The notes under the pieces are model-generated. The model had not been told where the DNA came from and made no database searches. It saw nothing but the letters and a program-made list of their open reading frames with translations. Below, in pieces: positions 1-11,631 of a stretch of DNA of 64,000 bases. The position numbers and the translations under genes were made by a program. Source of the DNA: Glebionis coronaria (taxonomy: Eukaryota; Streptophyta; Magnoliopsida; Asterales; Asteraceae). How positions within the stretch are numbered: position 1 is the stretch's first letter; every line of letters starts with the position of its first letter. Where the stretch lies: positions 26,003,224 through 26,067,223 of the forward strand of contig CM046876.1 of assembly GCA_025667525.1 (NCBI GenBank), given 5' to 3'.

Positions 1-1030
1 CAAAGTATTAATATCTGGTCACATAAGCATTTTACCTATCAAATATTTTACTACTCGGTTCTTTCGAAATACCCAGCTGAATCCATTAATAACAATTAAT
101 TCAACATACTTAATTTTGCAACATTCAAATATAATAACGGTCATCCCGAATTAGATTGAAAAACCAATCGACCCACTATAAATCTTTGGTAGAGTAGCGA
201 TCGGCCCATCAACCATGACCAAATTAAAATTTCATAAACTGGCCAACCAAATTTTCCATTGCATGGTCCACTGATATTTATCTCTCCATCAAGTAGAATC
301 AAACATTGTTCATACGAAACCCTTTAAGCTCTAACTGCATATAGGGTAAACTACAAATCACGTCCCTGAACTTTTGCAAATTTCGTAAATTTGCCCCTAA
401 GAGAAAACTACAAGCAATATCGCCACTATACTTCAAAATCACTTAGTTGACGATTTTTGACTTTTCTCTATTTTCTTTTGTTAACCCCCACACGTGCCTG
501 GCACAGGCACGTGTGGGTATATTCATATTTTCCACTCGTTTCCAGCCTAAACCTACATTTCTTCAGGAAAAAAAGTCCTCGAAAAGATTTCGATTATGAT
601 GTGTTGTAAACCCACCTTTCAGTCAAGCAAAGAACGTCCTTGGCAAGATTTCCCTAAAATTAAATTTCGCGTAAAAAGAAAAACTCTTGGTATAGCATTA
701 TCTAACACACTTTAAAGGACGTTATTTGCACCACCTTTGAAATGATCAAGGAATTAAATCCCCTACACGGTTCGTGTATAACGATCATTAATGTCAGCTA
801 TAAACATCAGTACCTCTAACCGCATTTGAAACACACACTTATACTTAAAACCATTAAGAGTTATAATAATCCAAACTTAATCAACGGCAAACCAAGAAGC
901 TGATTCAAGGAGATTGGTATTGTGCGAGAGGTTGGCACGTGATGCAAACTCTTGTCGTATAGAGAGGTAGATGTTTGCCCAATTTGGCAGCGAAAAGGAA
1001 CACAATCTTGCAGATTCTAGGGACCTTTAG
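1..1030. other. Intergenic, no gene seen
   Basis: AT-rich sequence without a convincing coding region. Around 345-470 there is text resembling dispersed plant repeats, and at 487-517 there is a perfect hairpin that is listed separately. Confidence 0.5.
487..517. repeat. Perfect 14-bp hairpin with a G-box in each arm
   Basis: The arms 487-500 (CCCACACGTGCCTG) and 504-517 are exact reverse complements around a 3-base loop, GCA. Each arm contains CACGTG, the plant G-box core bound by bZIP and bHLH factors. It may be part of a degraded repeat. No gene start is visible nearby, so a regulatory role is not shown. Confidence 0.7.
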
Positions 1031-1180
1031 GTCCTGATTGATGAAATTCAGGAGCGGATCAACCATCAGAACCTGTTGATTTATGAGCTTGGCATTATAA
1101 CTGGCTATATTCCTGCGGTAGAAACCATGGTCGAACTGAAGAACGCTCGTGAACGTAATGACGACATGATTTCGAAGTAG
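1031..1180 (+). pseudogene. Short coding-like relic, unidentified
   Basis: A 49-codon open stretch lies between in-frame stops at 1028-1030 and 1178-1180. It reads as a charged, helix-prone peptide that includes LIDEIQERINHQN and ELKNARERNDD. The codon content is more GC-rich than the surrounding sequence. I do not recognise the family. It may be a remnant of a retroelement gag or a coiled-coil gene. There is no start codon or splice context to support a live gene. Confidence 0.3.
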
Positions 1181-1855
1181 AACGAGCTGGTGATAGCAGT
1201 CCCTCGTGCGGGTACTATGCTAGTATGATTTACATAATCAACTAAAGAAACAAAAAAAAGTTATTTGTAAAGGAAAGCCTCGGGAACTTAAATGAATAAT
1301 CTCCTAAATCAAAAAGATAAATAAAATAAATACTATGTTCATGTGTTCTAAAAAAACTAGTTAAGAATTATTAATCGTGAACTAGCAACTAAATTCACAC
1401 TATATTAGATTTTTTTCTCAATTATTAGGCTTTACAAGTTTTGATCTTGAACAATTACTAATATTCTATTGTGTCATCTACATTAGTATTAAACAAAAAA
1501 AAAAAAAAAAAAAAACATATGCAACTCTTGAAGAAATTATGGCTGTAAGTTATATGTGTGGCACGTGCCACACGTATATTCAAGTTATAGATCCGCCGTT
1601 GATAACTTGGATATTCAAGATGGGTCAATAATGCCTAATAAAAGACGTGAACTCTCTTTTTTTCCAATGTATAAGTATTTTTTTAACTTCAAAAACTTTA
1701 AATATCGAAACAAGCAACCAGCTAAAAGAAGTTACACACTACAAGCAACGGGAAGAATTTATAACGGAACCCATCTTATAATTCTTCCATCGATTACAAA
1801 GCCAAAAAAGGATTTAAAAACTACATCAAAGAAGGATTTATAAACTATGAGTCCG
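1181..1855. other. Intergenic, no gene seen
   Basis: AT-rich spacer with an A-homopolymer of about 20 bases near 1495-1515. The open frame at 1556-1843 has no recognisable motif. Confidence 0.4.
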
Positions 1856-4400
1856 GTTATTTTGGATCCCATGTATCTTTTGGATACAAGGGGACTGATC
1901 CAAGCCGTCCATCACATTTCATCCAACAGCCTAGATTAAGAAAAAAAAGCGGAGGGCTATTTTCGTCATTTTACCCTCCCACCTAACACCCACCTACCAC
2001 TCCCACATTCTGGATCGATCCTTTTTTTCTTCTTCTCTCTCAAAACACACACACACATATACATATGTATATCTTAATTTATCATCACAAACATCAAATA
2101 TTTCCATCATCACCTTCGTAAATCGATCATCACCTTAGTAAATTGATCATCCCCTTCATAAATAAGGTAAAGTTCATTCGATCTGTTTTGATTCATCTTT
2201 TTTAGCTTATTCGATGTGAGTAAGCTTATAATTCATCTTATTCTTTTATAGCTTATTTGATTAATTACATGAATTTTAAAGTGTCGAATAATAAGATAAC
2301 TTATTAGATGTTTAATGTGAATAAGCTTATACATTATCATCTTCTTTATTATGATGAATTATAAGCTAAGTTATTAGCTTGTTTTCATGAATTATAAGGT
2401 TTTATTGCTTAATCTCGCTGAACAGATTTAGTATAACCTGTTTGTGAAGTATCATATATGATATGCTATATCATATATGATATAAGCTAAAATATCATAT
2501 ATGATGAAATATATCATATATAATTATGTGGATGAAAATTGAATTAACTCTTTTTTTATGGCTTAATGTCAGTGAACATATTTAGTATAACTTGCTAATG
2601 AAATATCATATATGATATAAGCTAAAATATCATATATGATAAAATATATCATGTATGATTATTTGCTTGAAAATTGAATTAAATCTTCTTTTTTTGTGTA
2701 GAGAAGATTGTTTACAAGGCATGTTGAACATTATAAGCATCCAAAAGGCCAAGAAGCTTAATGAAGAAGCTCGTGAAATTTTGTTTTACGTTTATTGTTA
2801 ATTTGTTTTTCCTTGTAATCTCCTAATGGAGTTTTGACGTATATAAACGAATTTGTAATCCATTAGTATCTGATACAACGTCTTGTTAATATGGTTTAAA
2901 TTTCTTGGTATTATGTCATGATGTTTTGATAAATTAAGCCATATATTATAATGTACTATCATATATGATAATGTACTATCATATATGATAATGCATCTAA
3001 CACTTAAATTAAGCCATATAATATAATGCACTATCATATATGATAATGCATTATCATATATGATACTCAAGAAAAATTTGGATATATTAAACAAACAATC
3101 TGATGAATTCATGATTATAACAAAGAGTATGTACAATTAATAATTAAACACTTGTTCATAACATAAAAAATGAACGTTTGAACATAATAATATATGGTAA
3201 TTCAAATAATACGTAACCTAATGTAAAATCATATATGATGTACATCTGATATCATATATGAAAATCATTTATACAAAATCAAAAGATACAAACAACATTA
3301 TTATTAAAACTATTCTTCTTTTTCAAAAATAAACTATTCTTAAAGCAGATTATTAAATGATGAATTCATGAATAGCGTCTACTCCGGCTTGATCCTTAAA
3401 ACATATCCGTGCACATCCTCTTGTTATAATCAACATCCCCTCTCTGCTTTGCTTCAAATCGGGCAATCACACGATCTCTGTTTGAGTGCATTTATAAAAG
3501 AAAGAAAATAACATATTATGCAACATTTTAACACCAAAATATATTACTCATATTTATGATAGAATGCAGGTTTCAAGAGTTTATATAGATTTTCTGAAAA
3601 ATACTCATATAAAATCTGTTTTTTCTTGTGGTTTATTTGATATATCATATATGATAACTGATGATATATCATATATGATATATCTACCATATATGATATA
3701 TGATAGTTATCAGTATGCTATATCAAGCTTATTTCAGCTTACGTCAACAAACTTAATTCAACGTATGTTTTCTTGTGGTTTGTTTAAAATATCATATATG
3801 ATAGTTATATCATATATGGTAACTGACGATATATCATATATGATATATCTATAATATATTATATATCATCAGTTATTATATTATATCAAGTTTATTTTAG
3901 CTTACAAGAACAAACTTAATTCAACTTACATAAAATACAGTAGGATTCGCAAAAAAAAAACTAATAAACTAGCTTATTCATAACTCTCATATATTGTAAG
4001 CTTATTCACATAAGAGCAATCAATCATAATATTTCGTTCTAAATAAGCTATTGATAATAAATTCATAAGCTTATTCAAAATCAAATAAGCTAAAAAATAA
4101 GAATAGAATATGAGTATACAAACCTGATATGAATCCGTGTTAATTAATTGATCTAATTAATCAACTCGTGATGGATTAATGATGATGTTCGTGATGGATG
4201 TGTGATTATACGCTTCGATTTGTAGAGAGAGAAACTAGATCGAGGTAGAGAGAGAAGTCGCAAACAGTGTGTGCGTGTGTTTTTTATGAGAAAGAAATGA
4301 TAAAAATGTTTATATAGTGTGCAGTGAAATGACGAAAATACCCCTGCAGTGTAAAATGAGGATTTAATCCCAGCTATTAAATAGTAAGGAGATGGAAGAT
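1856..4400. mobile_element. Foldback-like non-autonomous DNA transposon, palindrome-rich
   Basis: The two ends look like inverted versions of one sequence. On the left (about 1945-1975) there is GCTATTTTCGTCATTTTA. On the right (about 4325-4350) the minus strand reads GGGTATTTTCGTCATTTC. Each is followed inward by a CT-rich, ACACAC-rich leader and then GCTTATT-rich sequence. The centre carries clusters of a self-complementary 12-mer. No transposase is seen. The outer ends and target duplication could not be fixed, so the boundaries are approximate. A MULE or foldback derivative is the best guess. Confidence 0.5.
2452..3855. repeat. Clustered 12-bp palindrome ATCATATATGAT
   Basis: I count about 14 exact copies of the self-complementary word ATCATATATGAT, plus several one-base variants. 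They fall in clusters near 2455-2530, 2605-2660, 2955-3065, 3225-3260, 3645-3715 and 3790-3850. Neighbouring copies are often joined by AAGCTAAA or AATGTACT spacers, which suggests local duplication. Confidence 0.85.
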
Positions 4401-4566
4401 GGGGATGAATCTCCTCATATTTTATATAAGTTTGATATCCAAATAAACTTAAATCTATACCATAAAAAATATTAGACTTCTGAGCTTCATCGATTAAATA
4501 ATAAATCCATACAACTGATTTCTTTAAAACAATAGGTAATTTTGGCTTTTGATAGTAGTAGATCAT

Positions 4567-7050
4567 GATTAGATGGATTTTTGCTCGAGAAAATATAAAA
4601 GGAAATTGTTTGAAAAATCAAGTAGTAAAATTATCTTTTACACAAAATTGTCCTTCTTAATTTCACAATTTTAAATACTCATTAAGTAAGTCAAATATCA
4701 TCTAAGTACTACCGTCACTTAAACTTGATGATATTATAAAAAAACAATCTTAACTCATGATTAAGACAAGACAATATAATAATCGTATGTGATATCTGAG
4801 ATTGTATAATTGCAGATTAAGTATTGTACGACTTACAGCGTATATGTTCGGTCAAACCTTTGCACGCGATATTAGATGAGGCAAACATAACACGACTACG
4901 TTTACACTAGGTAATGTTGCTATGTCCTCATAAGGATTAAGAGTTGAACTCGTGACAATTATCTTTCGATAATTACCTTTTGAATTGCTATCATTTCTAC
5001 TAGATCAACTACATTAATAAGAGTAAATTCAAATTGGATCTTAAGGTCTTCATAAAATTAATTGTTTAAGTTCATAAACATGAGTAGTTAATTTAGTAAG
5101 AGAACTTTTATCAAAAATACTAATATTAAACCTTGCAAATTCTTTTCATGTATGAATGTAGTGTATACCGTAAACATAGGTTTGCTCTTTACTTGAGAAA
5201 AACACATTGTCTTCATTTTTCATGGGAAAATCTAAGGATTCCTTCCTATACTTTTTGCAAGTAAAAAAACTATAAAAATGACTGAATTATCTAAAATTTT
5301 AATCAAACACATGAAGTAATTAAATGACTAAAGTGTAAAACTCATCCATGTGGTTTGTCAAAAGTTTGAATAACATCTTTCGTCAAAATTCGTACAACAT
5401 ACATCCTTGTGGTTGTAAAATAGTGCACTATACATCCCTCAGACAAATGGCAAATGGTGCAAATAATTTTCAGTTAATAGTTAAAACTATAGTCCTTTTA
5501 CAGCCTCATGATGATTTTTGCACTTAAGTTTAAAAAAATAAAATTGGAAAAAAAAAATATATTATTAAAAAAATCGAAAAAAGTTTTCTTTTTAACAATT
5601 ATTTTTAAAAAATTCTGCAAAAATTATAAAATTTTAAAATGAATTAAAGTTTTTCTTCAAAGCATTTTACTCTTTTCAAGAAAATTCAAATTGGATCTTA
5701 GGTCCATTTTAGTTGGGTTATGTCATTAGATGGTCTCAACATGAAAAATGTTGTTTAGCTTTTGTTACAGGCCCAAACATGACTTTCTACCTTTCAATCC
5801 AGCGTGTATATTTGAAGAAAAAATATCAAACAATGCACCATAAATGAAATTCATGGGAAAAAAATAAAAAACTTGCAGTGAAAAAAAAGGCGTTTTTGGT
5901 TAAAGCCGGTCGTGCCATCACAAGAACTAAATGCTTGTTTAAGTACATATAATTGAGAGTATGCGTACCTCAAACTTTTCAAGTGTGGCTAATTTGGTTC
6001 GGTTATATTTTTTATTCGGTTTTTTTGTTGTTGTTTTGGTTTCGTTTTCGGGCTACCAAACAATGCACACCCATCCTCGTGTCAAAAATGGTCTAACTGT
6101 TACGACTTATGAATTACGACAATTATTTGGTTTTGGGCTATCTAATGTTGGGGTCATGAATAGTGTTGGGCCCAGTGGTAAACTAGTAGTAGTGGATTGG
6201 ACAAAGTCTTGAATTCGTCAAGGTGCTAATTCGGATTCCACCATACCAAAGCTGCTGTTCGGCTAGTTTTAGCTCGTATGGCCCGAGTTCGTGCTTGTTC
6301 GAGCCTCACATGTTTATAGGTTGAGCTCATCAGCTCAGCCCGTGACACAATTTTATATAGTCCAATCTTCTAGTCTTTCATTCATAACCAATGTGGCTAT
6401 AATGAAATCCTAGGTAGCCATGGAAGAACCTTTTTTCTTGCTACATGTTAAGTTCGCACAAGCTCGAGAATGCTTTATATATAAACATATACAATTATAC
6501 ATGTATCAAGTACATGGACATATCTAAAGCGTATATATATGTTTGCAATAATGAAATGTGCTTATTATAACTTTTTACAATTGTTTTCGTTGGAACTTGG
6601 GTAATAATTGGAAATCATGTAGAACATTTCGATACTTACATGAAGACTTTGGGAAATGACTTGGAGTATAACAAGTTATCTTAAAAAGCTCTCCATAAAG
6701 TGTATGATGTAATGTAAAAAACTATCATTAAAAGCTTTTTGAAATAATGAAAAGCTATTGTAATTTATTGCAAAACTTACTTAAAACATTTTCAGTTAAA
6801 ATTATTACACATGAGAGAATAGTTGCTACCTACAATTAATATTTTCATAAGTACCAGGGAGAGAGCCACATATACATTGAATGGGCCAAGGCCAAGCTTA
6901 ATATTTTCATAAGTACCACAGTAATATAAAATTTGTTTGGCCCACTAAACATAAAAAATGCAGCCCACTCAAATATGAAGAGTACCGATTGTCATTCTTC
7001 AATCACACAATTGGCAAAATCAGATTTTTCATTCTTAACTAACCATGTGA
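4567..7050. other. Intergenic, degraded repeats only
   Basis: No supported gene. 5330-5500 has the look of a dispersed repeat (CATCCATGTGGTTTGTC and related text). 6230-6340 is a degenerate GAGCTC/GTTCGAG-rich stretch. A 20-bp direct repeat, TTAATATTTTCATAAGTACC, occurs near 6836 and 6899. The open frame at 5961-6212 shows no family motif. Confidence 0.4.
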
Positions 7051-7054
7051 CTAG

Positions 7055-7361
7055 GGCTGAGCATCGGTCTGGGACTGGATCGGATCAAGGACCGAAATAG
7101 GCCGAAACCCCAGATCGAGACCGGATCGAAATAGTCCGGTCCGGCCCGGGTTGGTCCTCGGTCCGGTCCTGTCCTATTAGACATAATCAACGAGATTTTG
7201 GTAAGACCGAACCGGACCGACCGGACCGAAAACCGAAGACCGAATTCGTCCAAAATATCGGACCGAGGACCAAACCAAAATCGTTTGGTCCAGCTCAGTT
7301 TGGTCCGGTCTGGTCCGATTTTCCCGATTCGAGTCGGTTTTTAAGTCTGCCGTGCTCAGCC
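7055..7361. mobile_element. Small GGCTGAGCA-ended element, hAT-like
   Basis: A 9-bp perfect terminal inverted repeat is visible: GGCTGAGCA at 7055-7063 and TGCTCAGCC at 7353-7361. The interior is a degenerate run of GACCGGACCGAAA-type words on both strands, a style common in plant hAT-like non-autonomous elements. A clean 8-bp target duplication was not found. The open frames in it are by-products of the repeat. Confidence 0.5.
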
Positions 7362-7379
7362 AACTCACTAGCTCTTTGA

Positions 7380-9630
7380 CCTTTCTTCATCAATTTGTAA
7401 TGTTTTACTTTATAAAATATGTATAGCTGGTTCAAGTCTAGTATTTGTCTTAGTGGTTAAATGTTTAGAATTTGAGTATGACACATGATATTACGTGACA
7501 ATGCAATTTGTTAGTCACTTATTCACAAACATAGCAGCTAATAGTTGTAATTTGTTATGTGATATGTGAATTTAATAGATATACATTGATGACGAAAAAA
7601 CAAATAAAGATGAATTTAACCGGTTCACCGAGAATCAAAGACGAAGCGACAATAAAAGAAGAGAATAAAGAACAATAACGGGATAATTTAATACTTTATA
7701 TTTAAAAGGACACCGCAGAAACATTTAATTTAGACAGCGTTTTAGATGATTTTATTGTTAAAAAACGCAATGTGCGGTTGCAATTAAAAACTCTTTTATT
7801 ATACGGCTCTTCAAAAAAAATTTGTATTTTTTGTAGGTATACATTTATAAGATGAAACTGTTGTGCTCTGCATTAATTTCCTTGTGAAGTTGTGATCGCC
7901 GAAACAAAAGATTTTGGTCTACTCCCAAGGGAGATTCAGTGAGAATCAAATGAGTTTTTTACAAACTACTTGCTTTCTACAAAAATATTTACCATTGTAT
8001 GACAAATCTAGAAATATTGCCCAATCGATTGTGTTTCTCATGATTTTTCTTTCCACTTTATACTTATTGTGTCATTTTTTTAAGCAATGACGTAAACTGA
8101 ATTCAGCCATTTCTATTGTTCAAATGCTAAAACTCTTACAATTTTAACCATGTATGCAGTGTTGAATAATGCTTTGGCCAAAGGATCCAAATGTATTCAC
8201 TAGTTAAAATATGCGACCCTATTTCATGTCATCCACTTGTTTTCAGCGTCACATGTGATGTGAGCGTAAATTGTGTAAAATATCAAGATAATTGTATTGA
8301 TTGCATCCCCATTATGAACATATCATATCTATTTATAATAGAACATGGTTTAGATAATAAGCTAACATAAACATAAACCTAAACCCTAATGGGCTCAAAA
8401 TCTATAGGCCAATAATGACTCGTCTAATAAATTGCACTTCAAAATGACTTGGAATAAAGAATCATCGATCTATTTACGTAATAAAGTCTCGTAAAAGTAC
8501 AATGCCATCTTATGTAAATGTACATTATTTTTATATAGATATATGTTAAGTTATTTATTTAGAATCGAAATTTTCGTGTGATCGTATATTGCACTTTGAG
8601 TTTAGCTCAAAAAGTTTTTATGATGCAAAATTTTGGTACCTATGACGAGAAAGTTCAAAAAAACTTTGAGCAACACTCACGTGAAAATCCTGTGTCCACC
8701 TTTGAGTACTCTATGATACGTTTATTTGTTTGATTATTTAGTGCTTCGTTCAAATTTTTTGGTTTATATTTCTTTAAAGCCTTAAATGTGTGCTAGAAAT
8801 GATATATGATTTTATGAAAATTATTAACCAAGTAACCAACCTCTCTTTTTTATAAACTGCTTATATATTCAACTTCAAATGTTAATATATAGTTTGATCA
8901 ACTCAAAAAGAAAAAGTTGAGTTTAAATAGTATGGGTTCTTGTTTTTGAACAATATAAAGGTTTAAATGCAATTTCCGTGATTGGTTAATCTAAAAGAAA
9001 TGACAACAAACAAAAAATAATTAAAAAATAACAAAAAACACCATGAATTAGGCAATACTTTTAAATTTGCCATAAAATGGTAAATAATTTTGTAAAAGAC
9101 AACTAGTTAGTAAAAAACTCGAATCAAATAGTATAGATTGCTTTTAAGTCAAACTGATCTGATCCGATTAAAAACATGAGTAAAATCTAAACAAAAACTG
9201 GTTTCAGACCGGTTAGTCCACCTCTACAGGCTGTATAGTTAAGCTAGGGACAACAAGATTATATACCTGCTCGAAAAGAATTTTTAAAAATATTGTTAAA
9301 AATATTTATAAAAATATAAATTTACGCATTTCTCAGGCTTAAGTCTTTGTTGTTACCAAACAGTAGAATTAGACCAAATTCTCTACTTAATTCTATTCTC
9401 TGAATTTCCATTCTCCACTTCATTTCTAATCCTTATAATTCTAGGTACCAAACATGCCCTAAAGACATTAGCCATTTATTCACGTAACAGTAAGAACATG
9501 AAAAAATTTGTGCAACTCAAACACCAAACGTATATCTTCACATGATCAACTTCGTGACCTAAAGCCATTCACGCTTAAAATATACACGCTTTTAGCTATT
9601 AAATTAACGTGGCGCCAGCTATTTATTTCT
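7380..9630. other. Intergenic, no gene seen
   Basis: AT-rich spacer. 9335-9465 resembles a degraded MITE (TAGAATTAG/GAATTCTA-rich, ending near GGTACCAAACATGCCC). Nothing else is supported. Confidence 0.4.
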
Positions 9631-9638
9631 TATGGTAT

Positions 9639-9891
9639 TCAATTAGACCAAACATGAGCCAATCCACGGTCATTTCCTGTATAAATCTCGTTTCGCTCTT
9701 CATCATAGTAAAGAGCTGTTATGTCTTCAAGTGCCTCCGCAATCATATTACCACCAATCATCTTTTTCTTTTGAATATCTTGACATCATCAGAAAACTAC
9801 CTCTACTAAAAGCTGCACAAACACCAGAACCTGCAAGAGCGAATACAATGCCATGTACTGCTACTATTTCAATAACTTTTGACCTTTTCAT
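9639..9891 (-). pseudogene. Deleted relic of a conserved plant beta-propeller-like gene
   Basis: On the minus strand an ATG at 9891 opens a peptide containing VIEIVAVHGIVFALAGSGV, which resembles the N-terminus of a conserved plant WD40-like family of unknown function. After a frameshift near 9750 the same strand reads AEALEDITALYYDEERNEIY and ends HVWSN at the stop (9639-9641), resembling the extreme C-terminus of that family. The whole propeller, several hundred residues, is missing between them. The piece is therefore a collapsed, non-functional copy. The family match is from memory and needs a search. Confidence 0.55.
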
Positions 9892-10454
9892 CAAAAATGG
9901 TAATACAAACAATGAAAATCCTTTAGGATCACATATACGAGTAAACTCAATTAGAAGGATGTTCGCATTTTATATCTTATTTAGATAGGAATAAACAATA
10001 CTTTATGTATAAGGCATCTCATCTACATGTCAAGAAACATCAAACAAAGGACCACACACAGACAGACGATGAACTTTTAGTCTTTGTTGACAATGGGGAC
10101 AGCAATATTACGCAAATCAGATAAGCTGGTTTTGGACAGTAGTTAGTGCAAACGCTGATATAGCATTAGCTTGTCGTATCTATGAACAGACTTTGCAATT
10201 TACTTCACATGCTTTGTTACTCTTTGACTCAAAATTATCAGCCTTGCAGTCCTGTATCAAGTCCTGTATTACTGCTTCTGCTGTCATAAAGCCTCAAGCA
10301 TTACTATTTACTAACTTCATTGATAATACACACAAGACACGCTTAATAAACTTGCATTGACAAAACTAGTACAAATCGTAACTTCAGACACATCGTTCAT
10401 GTGTATAATAAACAAGTTCAGTTTAAACTTCTAACCTAGAGTAGTAAAGCTTGT

Positions 10455-11300
10455 CAAGGATTGCTTAAATTTTTCAGCAGATAAGCCGTTTGGATACAAA
10501 CTTCTAATTCTCTGCTAAATTTTATGTAAAAGAATCCGTTTCCAATAAGCAGGTTGGGATCCACTTGTTTCAAAGTTCAAACTGCTTATTTCACAAAAAA
10601 TAAAAATTACTGCTTTACCCTCGTATCTAACCTTTAACCCTTTAAATTTTACCGAAAATAACTCACTTTTAGCTTTTATCCTTAATTTAAAACGTGTTCA
10701 GGAATGCTTATTGATTAAGCAGATAAGCTGTTTGGAAACGAACTACTACTCATCTGCTCATTTTGACATAAAATAAGCAGTTTCTGAATCGACTTGTTTC
10801 AAAATGTTTATTCCAGATGAAATTAAAACCACCGCTTCACCCTTACATCTAACCTTAAACCCGTTAGATTTTACTGTTTTCGCGTATCACATCTCTTTTT
10901 TACAGCATACACAAATCCTAACACTATCTCCCGGAAAACTTACTTCCACTTATAAGCACAATAATCAACATCTTGAACATAATAGTAGATCAAGCAGTAC
11001 AAATACATTAAGTCATACACATAACGTATAACACATAAACACATGTATACAGAAAACAAGTCACTTTTGACTTTTAACCTAAGTTCAAACTGCTTATTTC
11101 ACTTAAGGGCCTGTTCAGGATTTGCTTATTTTTTTTTCTGCAGTGAAGCAGTTCGGCAGCAAACTTGTTATCATCTGCTCATTTTTATGTAAAAGAGGCC
11201 ACTTTCAGACTGCTTATTACAGATAAAACAAAAAATACCATTTTATACATATCTAACCTTAAAACCCTTTCAATATTAATGTTTTTGCATATTGAATCAT
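10455..11300. repeat. Three degenerate MITE-like copies
   Basis: Three related stretches near 10455-10690, 10690-10870 and 11105-11300 share GTTCAGGATTGCTTA, CAGATAAGC(C/T)GTTTGG, CATCTGCTCATTTT and CTGCTTATT motifs. The last begins GGGCCTGTTCAGG, typical of hAT-type MITEs. They are imperfect and partly overlapping. They lie just 3' of the SEC20 stop codon. Confidence 0.5.
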
Positions 11301-11405
11301 ATTTACACATATTAGACCAATGTTGATTACTTTTTTACGCAATTAACCTAAAAATCATAGATATACATGTTAAACAAGTTTCATGTTCATATATGATTTA
11401 AACAT

Positions 11406-11631
11406 TCAAAGTTCATCATGCATAGGTTGTCCTAAACCAAAATTTACATTTGGAACTTCATGTTCATCGACCTGAGCCAGGTGGTTTATAGCAACTTCAG
11501 CTTTTCCCGAAGCCATACCGGCTTTAATAGCACCTACTACCCTTCTCTGCAACTTCAGTATTCCAATTCGCTTTGAAACAACATAAAGAACAGCTAAGGA
11601 GAACAAAGTGAATCCCACAATAAGTATAATC
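11406..11631 (-). CDS. SEC20: SEC20 terminal exon: membrane span and HDEL tail
   Basis: The acceptor is TTGCAG at 11637-11632. The exon begins with the last base of an Arg codon, then IILIVGFTLFSLAVLYVV, a single hydrophobic anchor, followed by VSKRIGILKLQRRVVGAIKA and a lumenal tail ending in MHDEL before the stop. HDEL is the classical lumenal ER-retrieval signal and fits a type II ER membrane SNARE. Confidence 0.88.

Noticed and set aside
5961..6212. 83-codon plus-strand frame
   Set aside because: No motif. It lies in degraded repeat sequence.
7035..7368. Arg/Pro-rich minus-strand frames
   Set aside because: They arise from degenerate GGACCGGACC repeats inside a small transposon.
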